Assembly: GCF_000375365.1 (NCBI RefSeq) | Contig: NZ_AQXB01000001.1 | Location: 362,770-426,769, forward strand | Source: Corynebacterium mastitidis DSM 44356 | Lineage (GTDB): Bacteria; Actinomycetota; Actinomycetes; Mycobacteriales; Mycobacteriaceae | Direction of reading: 5' to 3' | DNA length: 64,000 nt | Shown: positions 44,247 to 53,992 of the stretch, in pieces | How positions within the stretch are numbered: the stretch's first letter is position 1 | Layout: each line of letters begins with the position of its first letter | Translations under genes and position numbers: made by a program | Notes under the pieces: generated by a model | What the model was told of the DNA's origin: nothing | Databases searched by the model: none | What the model saw: the letters and a program-made list of their open reading frames with translations, nothing else

Positions 44247-44959
44247 GGGACCACCCGGTCCTTGAGCGCGGCGAACTTGGCCGGGCCGATCCCCCGCACC
44301 TCCTGGAGCTGATCGACCTCGCTAAAGCCCCCGTGGGCCTCCCGATAGTCCACGATGGCCCGCGCGGTCACCTCCCCCACCCCATCGAGTTCCATGAGTT
44401 CCTGCGCGCTCGCGGAGTTGAGGGAGACCTTTCCGGCGCCTCCCCCACCTCCCGCGCCTCCGCCCGGTGCGGGGGCGCCCACCGCGCCGGGTGCCTGGAC
44501 CACGTCCTCGCCCGGGCCGGGGACGTGGATCTGTTCGCCATCGCTGAGCAGCCGGGCCAGGTTGAGCGCGAGGGTGTTGGCGTCCCCGTGGGGCACCGCC
44601 GCGTCCAGGGCGTCGGCCACCCGCGAGCCCGGCGGCAGGCGGATCAGGCCGGGGCGCTCCACCCGCCCCACCACCGAGACCACGATCTCCCGCTCCCCCG
44701 ACGGCTCCGAGGCGGTGGTCTCCTCCGTAAGCGGCGCGGGCACCGCGGTGACGAGACCCTCCGCAGAGATAGCGGCGGTGGGTTCCACTGAGGGGCGCGG
44801 CCAGGCCAACCACAGCGCCACCGCCGCCAGCAGCACCGCCGCGCACGCGGCCCCCTGCCTGGGCGTGATCTGCCAGCGCGGGCGCGGGTAGCGCACCCGC
44901 ATCAGGTCCTCCTCCCCGGTGGGACGCAGGAGGTCCTTGAGCCTTTCGTGTACCTGCAT
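44243..44959 (-). CDS. comEA: ComEA-type DNA receptor with SLBB and helix-hairpin-helix
   Basis: A 238-residue protein with one membrane anchor (about residues 34-50, QGAACAAVLLAAVALWLAW). A SLBB-like domain (VSVVGRVERPGLIRLPPGSRVADAL) and a glycine/proline-rich linker follow. The C-terminal double helix-hairpin-helix (SLNSASAQELMELDGVGEVTARAIVDYREAHGGF) binds double-stranded DNA outside the membrane. It is coupled to comEC by GTGA overlap. Confidence 0.92.
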   Translation of the reverse strand: MQVHERLKDLLRPTGEEDLMRVRYPRPRWQITPRQGAACAAVLLAAVALWLAWPRPSVEPTAAISAEGLVTAVPAPLTEETTASEPSGEREIVVSVVGRVERPGLIRLPPGSRVADALDAAVPHGDANTLALNLARLLSDGEQIHVPGPGEDVVQAPGAVGAPAPGGGAGGGGGAGKVSLNSASAQELMELDGVGEVTARAIVDYREAHGGFSEVDQLQEVRGIGPAKFAALKDRVVP

Positions 44960-45121
44960 ACGGGGCAGGCTAGGCGGGTCCTTTCGGCCCGCGCAGCCGC
45001 GCGCGGCGGGGGCTGTGGATAACGCGCGTTACCCACAAGAGGGCCGCTGCCGCGCTCGCCTCTGCACCCCCACGGCGCTATAGTTTGAGATCACGCACAT
45101 AAGACAGCTCCGACGTGTGGC

Positions 45122-45161
45122 TATAAGTTTTCCCTTATAAAAGATCCCTTCGCGGTATGGT
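45122..45161 (+). promoter_or_regulatory. Leaderless promoter and operator-like palindrome of the OpuC-type operon
   Basis: TATAAG (45122-45127) and CTTATA (45134-45139) form an inverted repeat with a 6-nt gap in the -35 region; the -10 TATGGT (45156-45161) ends 7 nt before the ATG at 45169. A dimeric repressor bound at the palindrome would block the promoter. Confidence 0.5.
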
Positions 45162-45168
45162 GGTGAGA

Positions 45169-45981
45169 ATGATCCAGTATGAGGCCGTCACCAAGGCGTA
45201 TCCGGGCGGAACCACGGCGGTCTCGGAGTTCTCCCTCACCGTGCCGCAGGGCACCATCACCGCACTGGTCGGCTCCTCCGGCTCCGGCAAGACCACCCTG
45301 CTGCGCATGGTCAACAGGATGGTGGAGCCCAGCGGCGGGCGGGTGCTCGTGGGCGGAACGGACGTGCGCGAGGTCGATCCCGTGGCGCTGCGCCGCTCCA
45401 TCGGGTACGTGCTCCAACACGGCGGGTTGCTTCCGCACCGCACGGTGGCCGATAACGTGGCCACCGTGCCCGTCCTCCAGGGAACCCCGCGCAAGGCCGC
45501 CCGGCTGCGCGCCGCGGAACTGCTCGAACGAGTGGGGCTCGATCCCCGCCTGGGAACCCGCTATCCGGCCCACCTCTCCGGGGGCCAGCAGCAGCGAGTG
45601 GGCGTGGCCCGCGCGCTGGCGGCGGACCCGGATGTGCTCCTCATGGACGAGCCCTTCGGGGCCGTGGACCCCATCGTCCGCAGGGAGCTGCAGGCGGAGC
45701 TGCTGCGCCTGCAGGAGGACCTGGGCAAGACCATCCTCTTTGTCACCCACGACGTGGACGAGGCCTTCCGCCTCGGGGACGAGGTGGTGGTGCTCCGGGA
45801 GGGCGGGGTGATCGCCCAGCGCGGCACGCCCGCCGAGATCCTTGCCGCCCCCGCGGATGGCTTCGTTCGGGACTTCGTAGGCTCCGATCGCCAGGATCGC
45901 CGCCTCACGGTGCGCACGGTGGGAGATCGCGCGGTGGCGGTGGATGCGTACGGCGCGCCGGTGGGGGTGATCCGCCCGTGA
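45169..45981 (+). CDS. Osmoprotectant-type ABC importer, ATPase (OpuCA/ProV-like)
   Basis: A 270-residue ATPase of the glycine betaine/carnitine/choline importer class. Walker A is GSSGSGKTT, the signature LSGGQQQR, and Walker B VLLMDEPFGAVDP; FVTHDVDEAFRLGD is specific for OpuCA/ProV-type ATPases. The tandem CBS domains found at the C-terminus of many OpuCA proteins are missing. It heads a four-gene operon; the ATG at 45169 is probably leaderless. Confidence 0.9.
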   Translation: MIQYEAVTKAYPGGTTAVSEFSLTVPQGTITALVGSSGSGKTTLLRMVNRMVEPSGGRVLVGGTDVREVDPVALRRSIGYVLQHGGLLPHRTVADNVATVPVLQGTPRKAARLRAAELLERVGLDPRLGTRYPAHLSGGQQQRVGVARALAADPDVLLMDEPFGAVDPIVRRELQAELLRLQEDLGKTILFVTHDVDEAFRLGDEVVVLREGGVIAQRGTPAEILAAPADGFVRDFVGSDRQDRRLTVRTVGDRAVAVDAYGAPVGVIRP

Positions 45982-46628
45982 CCTGGCTGAGATTCAACTG
46001 GCAGTACGCCCTCGACCTCGCCGGGCAACACCTTCTTTTGTGCCTGCCCGCCATCGTCATCAGCGCGCTCATCGCCACGCCCCTGGGCTGGTACGCGTGG
46101 TCGCAACCCCGCTGGGGGCGCCCCCTCGTCCTCGCCGCCACGCTGCTGTATGCCATCCCCGCCCTCCCGCTGCTCATCGTGATTCCCCTGCTCATCGGCA
46201 CGCCGCTGCGCTCTCCGGCCACGATGATCGCCGCGTTGAGCGTGTACGGCGTGGCCCTGCTCGCGGGCACGGCGCGGGACGCCTTCGCCTCGGTGGACCC
46301 ACGGGTCCGCGAGGCCGCCGTGGCGCTGGGCCACACCCCGCGCAGCGCCCTGTGGAGGGTGGAGCTTCCGCTGGCGCTGCCGGTGCTCCTTTCCGGGCTG
46401 CGCGTGGTCGTGGTCTCCACCATCGGGCTGGTCACCATGGGGGCGCTGGTCGGCGTTCCCAGCCTCGGCACCCTGCTCACGGACGGCTTCCAGCGCGGGA
46501 TCGCCGCCGAGGTGGCCGTCGGAATGCTCGCCACGGTGATCCTCGCCCTGCTCTTGGACTCCCTCGTGCTCGCCGCCTCGCGGCTCCTGCTGCCCTGGCG
46601 CCGCGCCGTCTCGAAGGCAACCGCATGA
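45978..46628 (+). CDS. Osmoprotectant-type ABC importer, permease 1
   Basis: A 216-residue permease with five or six helices of the OpuCB/OpuCD family (TPLGWYAW, YAIPALPLLIVIPLL, VREAAVALGHTPRSALWRVELPLALPVLLSGLR). It starts at GTG overlapping the ATPase stop (GTGA) and overlaps the second permease by ATGA. Pairs with that permease to form the channel. Confidence 0.9.
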   Translation: MTWLRFNWQYALDLAGQHLLLCLPAIVISALIATPLGWYAWSQPRWGRPLVLAATLLYAIPALPLLIVIPLLIGTPLRSPATMIAALSVYGVALLAGTARDAFASVDPRVREAAVALGHTPRSALWRVELPLALPVLLSGLRVVVVSTIGLVTMGALVGVPSLGTLLTDGFQRGIAAEVAVGMLATVILALLLDSLVLAASRLLLPWRRAVSKATA

Positions 46629-47302
46629 ACTTTCTCCTCGACGCCCTAACCTGGCTTGCGGACCCGGCCCAGTGGAACGCCGCCTCGGGGATTCCCGCCC
46701 GACTGACCCAGCACGTCGCGCTCACCGTGGCCGCCGTGGCCCTCGCCTGCGCAGCGGCGCTGCCGCTGGGCATGGCGCTCGGGCACACGGGGCGCTGGGC
46801 GGGGCTGGTGGGCGCGATCACCGGGGCGGCGCGCGCCATTCCCACGCTCGGGCTCATCACGGTCTTTGGCCTGGCCCTGGGCATCGGCTACGCCGCTCCC
46901 CTCTGGGCGCTCGTGGTGCTGGCCGTCCCCTCGATTCTCGCCGGCGCCTACTCCGGCGTCCAGGCGATCGACCGGGACGTCCTGGCCGCCTCGCGCGCCC
47001 TCGGCATGAGCACGAGGCAGCTCGTCCTCCGAGTGGAGCTACCCCTCGCGTTGCCCCTCATCATCGGGGGCCTGCGCGCGGCCACCCTGCAGGTGGTGTC
47101 CACGGCGACCCTGGCGGCCTACGTCTCGGACTACGGCCTGGGGCGCTACCTGTTTACGGGGTTAAAAACCCGGGACTACACGCAGATGCTCGGCGGGGCG
47201 CTCCTGGTCATCGCAGTGGCGCTGCTCTTCGAGGCCCTGCTCGCCGCCGCGCAGCGCCTGGCCCGCACCCGCCTTGCCGACCCCGCCTCCCGCACCAAGT
47301 AA
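46625..47302 (+). CDS. Osmoprotectant-type ABC importer, permease 2
   Basis: A 225-residue permease of the same family. ARAIPTLGLITVFGLALGIG and AASRALGMSTRQLVLRVELPLALPLIIGGLR (EAA loop) are the conserved parts. The start ATG overlaps the previous stop (ATGA). The binding-protein gene follows after 16 nt. Confidence 0.9.
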   Translation: MNFLLDALTWLADPAQWNAASGIPARLTQHVALTVAAVALACAAALPLGMALGHTGRWAGLVGAITGAARAIPTLGLITVFGLALGIGYAAPLWALVVLAVPSILAGAYSGVQAIDRDVLAASRALGMSTRQLVLRVELPLALPLIIGGLRAATLQVVSTATLAAYVSDYGLGRYLFTGLKTRDYTQMLGGALLVIAVALLFEALLAAAQRLARTRLADPASRTK

Positions 47303-47318
47303 AAAGGACCCAGCAGCC

Positions 47319-48224
47319 ATGCCCGCGCACCCACCGCTCCTCTCCCGCCGCGCCTTCCTCGGGGTCGGCGCCCTGGCCGCCGCAGCGCTCGGCGGCTGCG
47401 CCACCGCCGATCCCCTGCGCAGCGGCGGGGGCGCGGGCAGCATCGTTGTGGGCAGCCAGGACTACTACTCCAACGAGATCATCGCGGAGGTCTACGCGCA
47501 GGCCCTGGAACGGGGCGGCTACCGGGTGGACCGGCAGTTCCGCATCGGGCAGCGGGAGGCCTACCTGCCCGAGATCGAGGCCGGGGGCATCGACCTCTTC
47601 CCCGAATACACCGGCCCCCTCCTGCAATACTGGCGGCCCGATACCGAGGCGCGGCGCGCGGAGGACGTCTACCGGGCGCTGCGGGAGGCCGTGCCCGAGG
47701 GGCTGCGCGTGCTGGATCAGGCGGCCGCCACCGATCAAAACTCCTACAACGTCACCCGGGACTTCGCCCGCAGGTGGGGCCTGAGCACCATCGGGGACCT
47801 GGCCACGGTCACCGAGCCGATCACGCTGGGCAGCAACTCCGAGAACTACGGCCGCCCCGACGGCCCCCGGGGGCTGGAGAGCCGCTACGGAGTCTCCGTG
47901 CGCTTTACCCCCATCGAGGACGGCGGCGGACCGCTGACGGTGCAGGCGCTGGAGAGCGATGACATCCAGCTCGCGGTGCTCTACACCGCCGACCCCGCCA
48001 TCGGACGGCACCACCTGGTGCCCCTCGAGGACCCCGACGGTTTCTTCCTCGCCTCGCACGTGGTCCCGCTGGCCAGCCCGGCCATTGACGCCCCGGCGGC
48101 GGAGGCCATCAACCGGATCAGCGCCGCCCTGGGGCCGGAAGACCTGGTGGAGCTGAATCGACGCAGCGTGGAGGAGCAGCGGCCCGCCGCCTCCATCGCC
48201 GCCGACTGGCTGGAGCGGCGCTGA
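47319..48224 (+). CDS. Osmoprotectant-type ABC importer, binding lipoprotein (OpuCC-like)
   Basis: A 301-residue OpuAC-family binding protein. The signal has SRRAFLG (Arg10-Arg11, Tat-like) and the lipobox LGGC (Cys27). The mature part has VVGSQDYYSNEIIAEVYAQALE and YLPEIEAGGIDLFPEYTGPLLQY, the core of the glycine betaine/choline pocket. The related EgtU proteins bind ergothioneine, so the ligand could differ. AAAAAGGA upstream of the ATG. Ends 8 nt from the convergent degV stop. Confidence 0.9.
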   Translation: MPAHPPLLSRRAFLGVGALAAAALGGCATADPLRSGGGAGSIVVGSQDYYSNEIIAEVYAQALERGGYRVDRQFRIGQREAYLPEIEAGGIDLFPEYTGPLLQYWRPDTEARRAEDVYRALREAVPEGLRVLDQAAATDQNSYNVTRDFARRWGLSTIGDLATVTEPITLGSNSENYGRPDGPRGLESRYGVSVRFTPIEDGGGPLTVQALESDDIQLAVLYTADPAIGRHHLVPLEDPDGFFLASHVVPLASPAIDAPAAEAINRISAALGPEDLVELNRRSVEEQRPAASIAADWLERR

Positions 48225-48232
48225 GCCACCGG

Positions 48233-49006
48233 CTAGATCTTCCCGCGCACCACCGACACCGCGATGGAGCCCGGCCCGGCGTGCACCGCGAGCGCCTCGG
48301 AGAGCGGGTAGGTGCGCACACGCGATCCCTGCGGCAGGGCCTCCTCGAGCAGCGCGGCGAGCTTCCTCGAGGCCTCGCGGGCCTCGTGCTCCTGGAGGTA
48401 CACGCTCACCGGCTCCCCCGCCGAGGCCTCGGAGGCGAGCTGCGCCAGGCGCTCGAAGGCCTTGGACTGGGTGCGGGTCTTGACCGCCAGCTCCACCCGC
48501 CCCTCGCGCAGCCGCATGATCGGCTTGCTGGCCAGGGCCGTGGAGATCATCACCGTTCCGGCGGAGACCCGCCCGGAGCGGCACAGCTCGTCGAGGCGGT
48601 GCACGTAGAGGAAGGTGGCGGAGGAGTCGAGAACCCCCACGGCCGCCTCGTAGCAGGCCGCGAGATCCCCGCCCGCCCGCGACGTGCGCGCGGCGGCCAC
48701 GGCGGCGCTGCCCAGGGCCATGCCCACGGCCCCTGTGTCCACCACGCGCACGGTGTCGTGGAAGATCGCGGCGGCCTCCACGGCCGCGGACCAGGTGGAG
48801 GAGAGTTCCTTGGGCACGTGCAGGGCCACCACGCCGTCGTCCCCGCCGCGCTCGAGCTGGCGGGCGTAGCAGGCGCACAGTTCCAGCGCGCCCAGCCCGG
48901 CGGTGCCGCCGCCGGTGAGGTGCATGTCCACCACCGCGATCCCGTGCCGCTCGGCAACCTCGGGCGGCAGGCTCGCCAAGGAATCCACCACCACGCGCAC
49001 CGCCAT
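48233..49006 (-). CDS. DegV-family fatty-acid-binding protein
   Basis: A 257-residue protein of the DegV family, which bind a fatty acid between two alpha/beta domains and hand it to fatty-acid kinase FakA where present. VRVVVDSLASLPPEVAERHGI, and HVPKELSSTWSAAVEAA are the usual N-terminal landmarks. No FakA gene is in the window. It follows gpgP directly (no gap: stop of gpgP at 49007), suggesting an operon. Confidence 0.9.
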   Translation of the reverse strand: MAVRVVVDSLASLPPEVAERHGIAVVDMHLTGGGTAGLGALELCACYARQLERGGDDGVVALHVPKELSSTWSAAVEAAAIFHDTVRVVDTGAVGMALGSAAVAAARTSRAGGDLAACYEAAVGVLDSSATFLYVHRLDELCRSGRVSAGTVMISTALASKPIMRLREGRVELAVKTRTQSKAFERLAQLASEASAGEPVSVYLQEHEAREASRKLAALLEEALPQGSRVRTYPLSEALAVHAGPGSIAVSVVRGKI

Positions 49007-49690
49007 CTACGCCCCCATGTTCCAGGCGTCGAGGTACCACTGCGCCCGCGCAACCGTGCGCGGATCAAAGCGCGGGGCCGTGCCGGGGTCGAGGGCGTCC
49101 GTGCTGCCGGGGCTGAAATGCGGGCGCGCCGTGAGCTGCGCCCAGTGGGCGTTGTTCAACCCGGAGAGCAGCGGATACTGGTGATCGCCCAGCCCCAGCA
49201 GATTGCCGGTGAGCGCGGAGATCGTGCCGCCGTGGGCCACCAGGAGCACCGCGGCGTCGTCCCAGCCCTCGTAGCCCGCCATGAGTTCCTCCACCACCGG
49301 GCGCGCCCTGCGGGCCACCTCGAGGCGGGATTCCCCTCCGGGCGGCGCCCAGGAGGCGTTGTGGCGCCACACCGCCCGGGAGCCGGGGTGCGCGCCGTCC
49401 ACCTCCTGGTGGGTCTTGCCCTGCCACTGGCCCAGGTGCGTCTCGCGCAGGCGGGCGTCGGTAGTAACCCCCAGGCCCAGGTGGTCCCCGATGATCCGGG
49501 CGGTGTTCGCGGCGCGCTCCAGGTCGGAGGCCACGATGCGGGCTATCCCGCGCCCCTCCAGGAGGCGGGCGGCCTCCCGCGCCTGGCGCACCCCCTCCTC
49601 GGACAGCGACGTATCGAGCTGGCCCTGCATGCGCCGGGTGGCGTTGTACACCGTCTGCCCGTGGCGGGCCATGATGAGGCGTCGCGTCAT
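49007..49690 (-). CDS. gpgP: Histidine phosphatase, probable glucosyl-3-phosphoglycerate phosphatase
   Basis: A 227-residue histidine-phosphatase superfamily enzyme. The catalytic motif MARHGQTVYN is near residue 7-16, the acid donor in RETHLGQWQGKT and the second His in VAHGGTISAL. In M. tuberculosis the gene beside rsfS and nadD (Rv2419c) is GpgP, which makes glucosylglycerate for methylglucose lipopolysaccharide. The same neighbours occur here, so GpgP is likely; a general phosphoglycerate mutase-like phosphatase is the alternative. Confidence 0.8.
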   Translation of the reverse strand: MTRRLIMARHGQTVYNATRRMQGQLDTSLSEEGVRQAREAARLLEGRGIARIVASDLERAANTARIIGDHLGLGVTTDARLRETHLGQWQGKTHQEVDGAHPGSRAVWRHNASWAPPGGESRLEVARRARPVVEELMAGYEGWDDAAVLLVAHGGTISALTGNLLGLGDHQYPLLSGLNNAHWAQLTARPHFSPGSTDALDPGTAPRFDPRTVARAQWYLDAWNMGA

Positions 49691-49697
49691 GGCCGGG

Positions 49698-50165
49698 TCA
49701 GGCGTCGTCCTCGTCGGGGGCCGGGGCCGCCAGCGGGATCTCCTCCAGGGACTGCACCTGGCGCAGGTCCACCTCCTCGGACCACTCGCCGGGGCGCTGC
49801 GGGGTCTCGATGCCCTCGATCTCCACGAGGGGGCAGTCGCGGTACAGGCGGTCCAGGCCGTAGAACTCGCGCTCCTGCTCGCGCTGGACGTGCACCACCA
49901 GGGAGCCGTAGTCCAGCAGCACCCAGCGGTTCTCGCGGTTGCCCTCGCGGCGCAGCGGCTCCATCTTGTTGCTGGTCAGGGCGTCCTCGATCTCCTCGAC
50001 GATGGAGCGCACCTGGCGCTCGTTATCGGCGGAGGCGATCACAAAGACGTCGCTGATGGCCATGACGTCGGAGACGTCGATGACCGCGATGTTGCTGGCC
50101 TGCTTCTCGTCGGCGGCCAGGGCCGCGATGCCGGCCAGGCGGCGGGATTGTTCAGATACAGTCAC
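49698..50165 (-). CDS. rsfS: Ribosomal silencing factor RsfS
   Basis: A 155-residue protein that binds L14 and blocks subunit joining under starvation. DVSDVMAISDVFVIASADNERQVRSIVEEIED and DYGSLVVHVQREQEREFYGLDRLYRDCP are the diagnostic parts. The acidic C-terminal tail is longer than the core needs. The GTG at 50165 has GAAGGAT upstream. It lies between nadD and gpgP as in mycobacteria. Confidence 0.95.
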   Translation of the reverse strand: MTVSEQSRRLAGIAALAADEKQASNIAVIDVSDVMAISDVFVIASADNERQVRSIVEEIEDALTSNKMEPLRREGNRENRWVLLDYGSLVVHVQREQEREFYGLDRLYRDCPLVEIEGIETPQRPGEWSEEVDLRQVQSLEEIPLAAPAPDEDDA

Positions 50166-50280
50166 GCAAATCCTTCATTGCTCGTGGGCTGCTCGTCATG
50201 AGCGACGCATACTGGCCCTATCATTCCATAACTTGCAGGTCACAGGCCAACGCCGGGACGAGCCGGGGACTATCCGAGAA

Positions 50281-50952
50281 CTAGGCGGCACCGGGGTCCG
50301 GGGCCCGACCCGCCACGGGATCGGTGACCTCCTCGGGCCCCGCGCCGGAGTACAGCCGCCGCTTGGCGATGTACTGCACCACGCCCTCGGGCACGAGGTA
50401 CCACAGGGGGCGGCCGTCGCGGCGGCGTCGGCGGCAATCCGTGGAGGAGATCGCCATCGCGGGCACCTGCACCAGGGACACCCGCTCCCGGTGCACCTCG
50501 GGGATGACCTCCTCGTGCAGCTCGTAGCCCGGCCGGGTCACCCCAATGAAGTGCGCGAGCGCGAACATGTCCTCCCAGTCCCGCCACGTCACGATGCTGC
50601 GCATCGCGTCCGCCCCGGTGATGAAGAACAGTTCCGCCTCGGGGAACTGGCGGCGGACGTCGTGCAGGGTGTCGATCGTGTAGGTCGCGCCCCCGCGCTC
50701 GATGTCCACGCGGCTCACGGAGAAGCGCTCGTTGGAGGCCGTGGCGATCACCGTCATGAGGTAGCGATCCTCGGCGTCGGAGACCTCCCGGCCCGCCTTC
50801 TGCCAGGGCTGGCCGGTGGGCACGAAGATCACCGTGTCCAGCGCAAAGCGGTGCGCCACCTCGCTGGCGGCCACCAGGTGCCCGTTGTGGATGGGGTCAA
50901 AGGTGCCGCCCATGATGCCGATGCGGGCGGGCGCGGGCCGGGAGGTGCTCAT
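50281..50952 (-). CDS. nadD: Nicotinate-nucleotide adenylyltransferase
   Basis: A 223-residue enzyme making deamido-NAD from nicotinate mononucleotide and [22 protein letters not shown] holds the (H/T)xGH nucleotidyl-transfer motif, and [15 protein letters not shown] the C-terminal ISSTxxR motif. The ATG at 50952 opens the conserved sequence. A gap of 115 nt separates it from rsfS. Confidence 0.95.
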   Translation of the reverse strand: MSTSRPAPARIGIMGGTFDPIHNGHLVAASEVAHRFALDTVIFVPTGQPWQKAGREVSDAEDRYLMTVIATASNERFSVSRVDIERGGATYTIDTLHDVRRQFPEAELFFITGADAMRSIVTWRDWEDMFALAHFIGVTRPGYELHEEVIPEVHRERVSLVQVPAMAISSTDCRRRRRDGRPLWYLVPEGVVQYIAKRRLYSGAGPEEVTDPVAGRAPDPGAA

Positions 50953-51037
50953 GGGTGGCCATTCTACGGGTCGCGGGGGGCGCCCGCCGCGTGACGACGC
51001 CCCACCCCGCCTCCCCCATCGAGGGGCCGCGCCGCGC

Positions 51038-52810
51038 CTATCCCAGGGAGCCCAGGCGCGCGACGTCGCTCACGAGGGGCAGGGCCGCGTCCTCCACCGG
51101 GGAGTCGATGACCTCCATCGCGGACGGCGTGACCTTGAGGTACACCTGGTGGAAGCGCTCGCCGTCGAGGTATCCCTCGAGAAACGCCGCCAGGGCGGGA
51201 TCGGCGGCGGCCTGCGCGCGGGTCTCCTCCGGCACCTCGAGGGCCGCCATGTAGTTGCGCGGCACGCCCTCCGCCAGGCCCGCCGGGCGCGAGCCGAACT
51301 CCCCCTCCCCCGGAAGCATGCGCATGGACAGCGGCGTGCCCAGTCGGCCATCCACGGTGTGCAGCACCAGGCGGTAGTCGCGCTCGCCCACGCGCAGCGT
51401 CACGTCCCGCTTGGGCGAGGCGTAGGCGAACTCCCCCACCTCCAGGCGCACCCCGGGGCGCAGCTCGCCCGCGTATCCGAAGGGCGAGGGCTCCGCGAGG
51501 GTTTCGGCGCTGCGATCCTGCGGGGAGTTCTCCAGCTCCGTTCCCGCCGGGGGCTGGCCGGTGGGCACGAACTCCCACCGCTCGCCCAGCAGCTCCTTGC
51601 GCCAGAACCCGGTCTCTCCCCGCTCGTTCCAGCCCTCCACCCGCAGCTCGCGGTTGTTCGAGCCCGGAGCGGTGGAGTGGAGGGAGATGCGGTCGGTGAT
51701 CCGGCCCAGGATCTTGGGCTGGTGGTGCCAGTCGTCCGCGGGCAGGCCGATGGGGGCCGTGGACTCGTCCAGGCGGTGCTGGGCGGCGCCCTCGGCGGCG
51801 GGGCGGGAGTCCTCTCCCCAGCCGTAGCGGAACTGCGCGGGGTCGGAGCCGTTGATGTCAAAGTCCGAGAGCCGGGTGTACATGTCCCCGTACTTGTTGG
51901 TGATGAACATCATGGACCCGGAGGCGGAGATCGCCCGCGCCTGAAAGCGCGAGTTCCACGGCGTGCCCATCTCGTAGGAATAGTCCCGCGCCAGCCAGGG
52001 GTCGAGGGAATAGATGCGCGAGCCGTCCTCGCTCAACGCCACCACCTGCGTGACCTTGGCCAGGGATACGGGCTGCTGCTTGCCGTCCGGGGTGTCATAC
52101 ACCCGGTCCGTGTGGGTGCCGATCAGGCTCAGCGCCCAGGCGCCGGGCCGCGTGGTGGGCGATTGCAGCCCCTTGCCCAGCCACACCGGGCCGCCCCACG
52201 CCCTGATCCAGCCCCAGCGGTCCGGGCTGGACTGCAGGTTGGACAGGGTGTACATCCAGCCGTCGGCGTCGAGAGCCACCAGGGCGTCGTCGTTGAGCGA
52301 GATCCCCGCGATCTGCCCGCGCAGGCACTCCGGCGTGGGCAGGTCGCGCCACTGGGTCTCTCCCACGCGGCGCACCACCAGGCTCCCCTCGCGCAGCGCC
52401 ACCTCCACCTGCTCGTTGAAGCCCTGGGTGTTATCGCGCAGGTCCACCCGGCGCGGCAGGGACTCCTGGTTGGGGCTCACCGGCAGGTCCTCGTACCCCC
52501 GAGCCCCGTAGTCCGGCGGGACGAGGCCCAGCGGGAACTGGCCGTTGCCCTTGAGCAGGTCACCCAGGTAGGGCACGCATTCCTTGGGCCCGGGGGAGGA
52601 CGGGATCGCCGGCTGCGGGGAGTCCGCGGGAACGGCCGTGGCGGCGGGGGCCGCGGGGGTCAGCCACGCCCCCGCGAGCGCGCTCGCCGTAAGGAGCGCG
52701 CAGGCCGCCGCCGCGCGTGCGCGCCGCGCCCTGGGCAGCGGCCCGGCGGGGTTTGCGGGACCCGTATGGTTCCCGGGGATCGGGGAAATGCTACCCGAGG
52801 TGTGGCCCAT
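51038..52810 (-). CDS. Large secreted protein, beta-propeller-like, function unknown
   Basis: A 590-residue exported protein. A long N-terminal signal region (basic stretch [10 protein letters not shown], then [22 protein letters not shown]) precedes a mature part rich in short strands with recurring pieces such as [35 protein letters not shown] and [20 protein letters not shown], suggestive of beta-propeller blades. The last 180 residues form a separate beta domain. No enzyme motif is visible. It is 68 nt downstream of the cutinase gene and probably in the same operon, so the two may act on the same envelope target. Confidence 0.72.
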   Translation of the reverse strand: MGHTSGSISPIPGNHTGPANPAGPLPRARRARAAAACALLTASALAGAWLTPAAPAATAVPADSPQPAIPSSPGPKECVPYLGDLLKGNGQFPLGLVPPDYGARGYEDLPVSPNQESLPRRVDLRDNTQGFNEQVEVALREGSLVVRRVGETQWRDLPTPECLRGQIAGISLNDDALVALDADGWMYTLSNLQSSPDRWGWIRAWGGPVWLGKGLQSPTTRPGAWALSLIGTHTDRVYDTPDGKQQPVSLAKVTQVVALSEDGSRIYSLDPWLARDYSYEMGTPWNSRFQARAISASGSMMFITNKYGDMYTRLSDFDINGSDPAQFRYGWGEDSRPAAEGAAQHRLDESTAPIGLPADDWHHQPKILGRITDRISLHSTAPGSNNRELRVEGWNERGETGFWRKELLGERWEFVPTGQPPAGTELENSPQDRSAETLAEPSPFGYAGELRPGVRLEVGEFAYASPKRDVTLRVGERDYRLVLHTVDGRLGTPLSMRMLPGEGEFGSRPAGLAEGVPRNYMAALEVPEETRAQAAADPALAAFLEGYLDGERFHQVYLKVTPSAMEVIDSPVEDAALPLVSDVARLGSLG

Positions 52811-52878
52811 GATCGTTACTGTCCTCTCCTTATTGTTCTTTTACGTTGTACAGCTGGAAAGCGTTCCGGGCGGCCCGC

Positions 52879-53862
52879 CTATCCCTCCGCCGCGCCCCCG
52901 CGCGCCTCGTCCACCCATCGGGCGAAGGCATCCGCCATCGCGTTCTCCGCGTCGCTGGCCGAGGCGGGGTCGGCGGCGGCCCCGAGGAAGTACAGCGCGT
53001 GGGTGCCGCCGCCACCGGAGAGCGCCTTCGAGGCGGACTCCCATCCGGCGTCGCACACAAAGTCATCCCGCAGGCAGTAGTTCAGGCGGTGGTCCTCGTC
53101 CACGGCCGCCAGGGTGCGCGAGTTCAGCGGGGACAGGCCCAGCAGGCCCACGCCGTTCTTGGGGTCGCCCACCAGGGAGGGATCGCCCCAGGCCAGCATG
53201 GGATTGCCGATGTAGAGGGTGCCCGCGAGCCGCCCGCCCAGGGACTCCTGCATGTCCCGCTCCCTCGCGGAGAGCAGCGCCGCGCCCTGGGAGTAACCAA
53301 AGAACACGTACTGGGGCTGGCAACCGGTCTCCGCCTCGTGCTCGCCCACCACGTCGTCCACGCTCAGGGTCCCGCGCACCACGGACTCGAGGAAGCCACG
53401 CGCCGCGTTCCCGGCGATCTCGTGCGCCGGGGTCTCGCGCAGCAGGGCGCCGATGCGCCGCATGGTCTCCAGCGGGGTCATCTCCTCCCCCACCTCCGCG
53501 ATGCGCGGCACGTGCAGGGAGGCCGGGTACACGGAGGCGTCCAGCGGCAGCACCTCCACGTCGCTCATCAGGGACCCACCCGTGCGCTCCCGGTAGCGCT
53601 GCTCGGAGAACCGCAGGAAGGCCCGGATGTTCTCCTCCTCGTAGCCGTTGGACACCCACGGGGCCTCCGGGGAGTAGCGGGTGGGCTCCAGGTTCTCGTT
53701 CTGCTCGGAGCCGCGCGCGGCGATCACCGTGACCGCCGGGCAGCGCGGGGCCGAGCGCTCGGGCTCCTCCGCCCGGGCCGGGGCGTGGCCGCCCACGCTT
53801 ATCGACGCCGCCAGGGCGACGGTGAGGGCGGACAAAGAGACGAGACGGCGCGCAAGCGTCAT
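52879..53862 (-). CDS. Cutinase-family serine esterase, secreted
   Basis: A 327-residue exported alpha/beta hydrolase of the cutinase (Culp) family. The signal peptide ends about APARA; the mature enzyme starts with CPAVTVIAARGSEQNE. The nucleophile elbow is FFGYSQGAALLS, and the Asp/His pair is expected in the C-terminal DAENAMADAF-HRLNY region. Such enzymes act on lipids or mycolate esters of the cell envelope. The -10 TATTAT lies about 50 nt upstream. Confidence 0.88.
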   Translation of the reverse strand: MTLARRLVSLSALTVALAASISVGGHAPARAEEPERSAPRCPAVTVIAARGSEQNENLEPTRYSPEAPWVSNGYEEENIRAFLRFSEQRYRERTGGSLMSDVEVLPLDASVYPASLHVPRIAEVGEEMTPLETMRRIGALLRETPAHEIAGNAARGFLESVVRGTLSVDDVVGEHEAETGCQPQYVFFGYSQGAALLSARERDMQESLGGRLAGTLYIGNPMLAWGDPSLVGDPKNGVGLLGLSPLNSRTLAAVDEDHRLNYCLRDDFVCDAGWESASKALSGGGGTHALYFLGAAADPASASDAENAMADAFARWVDEARGGAAEG

Positions 53863-53912
53863 GGGGGCTCCTACCCGAGAGATACTGGTGCGTTTTCAAA
53901 AACCTGGCCCTC

Positions 53913-53918
53913 ATAATA
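53913..53918 (-). promoter_or_regulatory. -10 element of the cutinase operon
   Basis: TATTAT on the minus strand, 51 nt before the ATG at 53862. Confidence 0.5.
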
Positions 53919-53992
53919 CCCAGGAAGAAACACACGAGTACGCACATCCGAAGCGGAACACGCGCTTGCTCGGCGCTGCGCGCAACGTCCTC

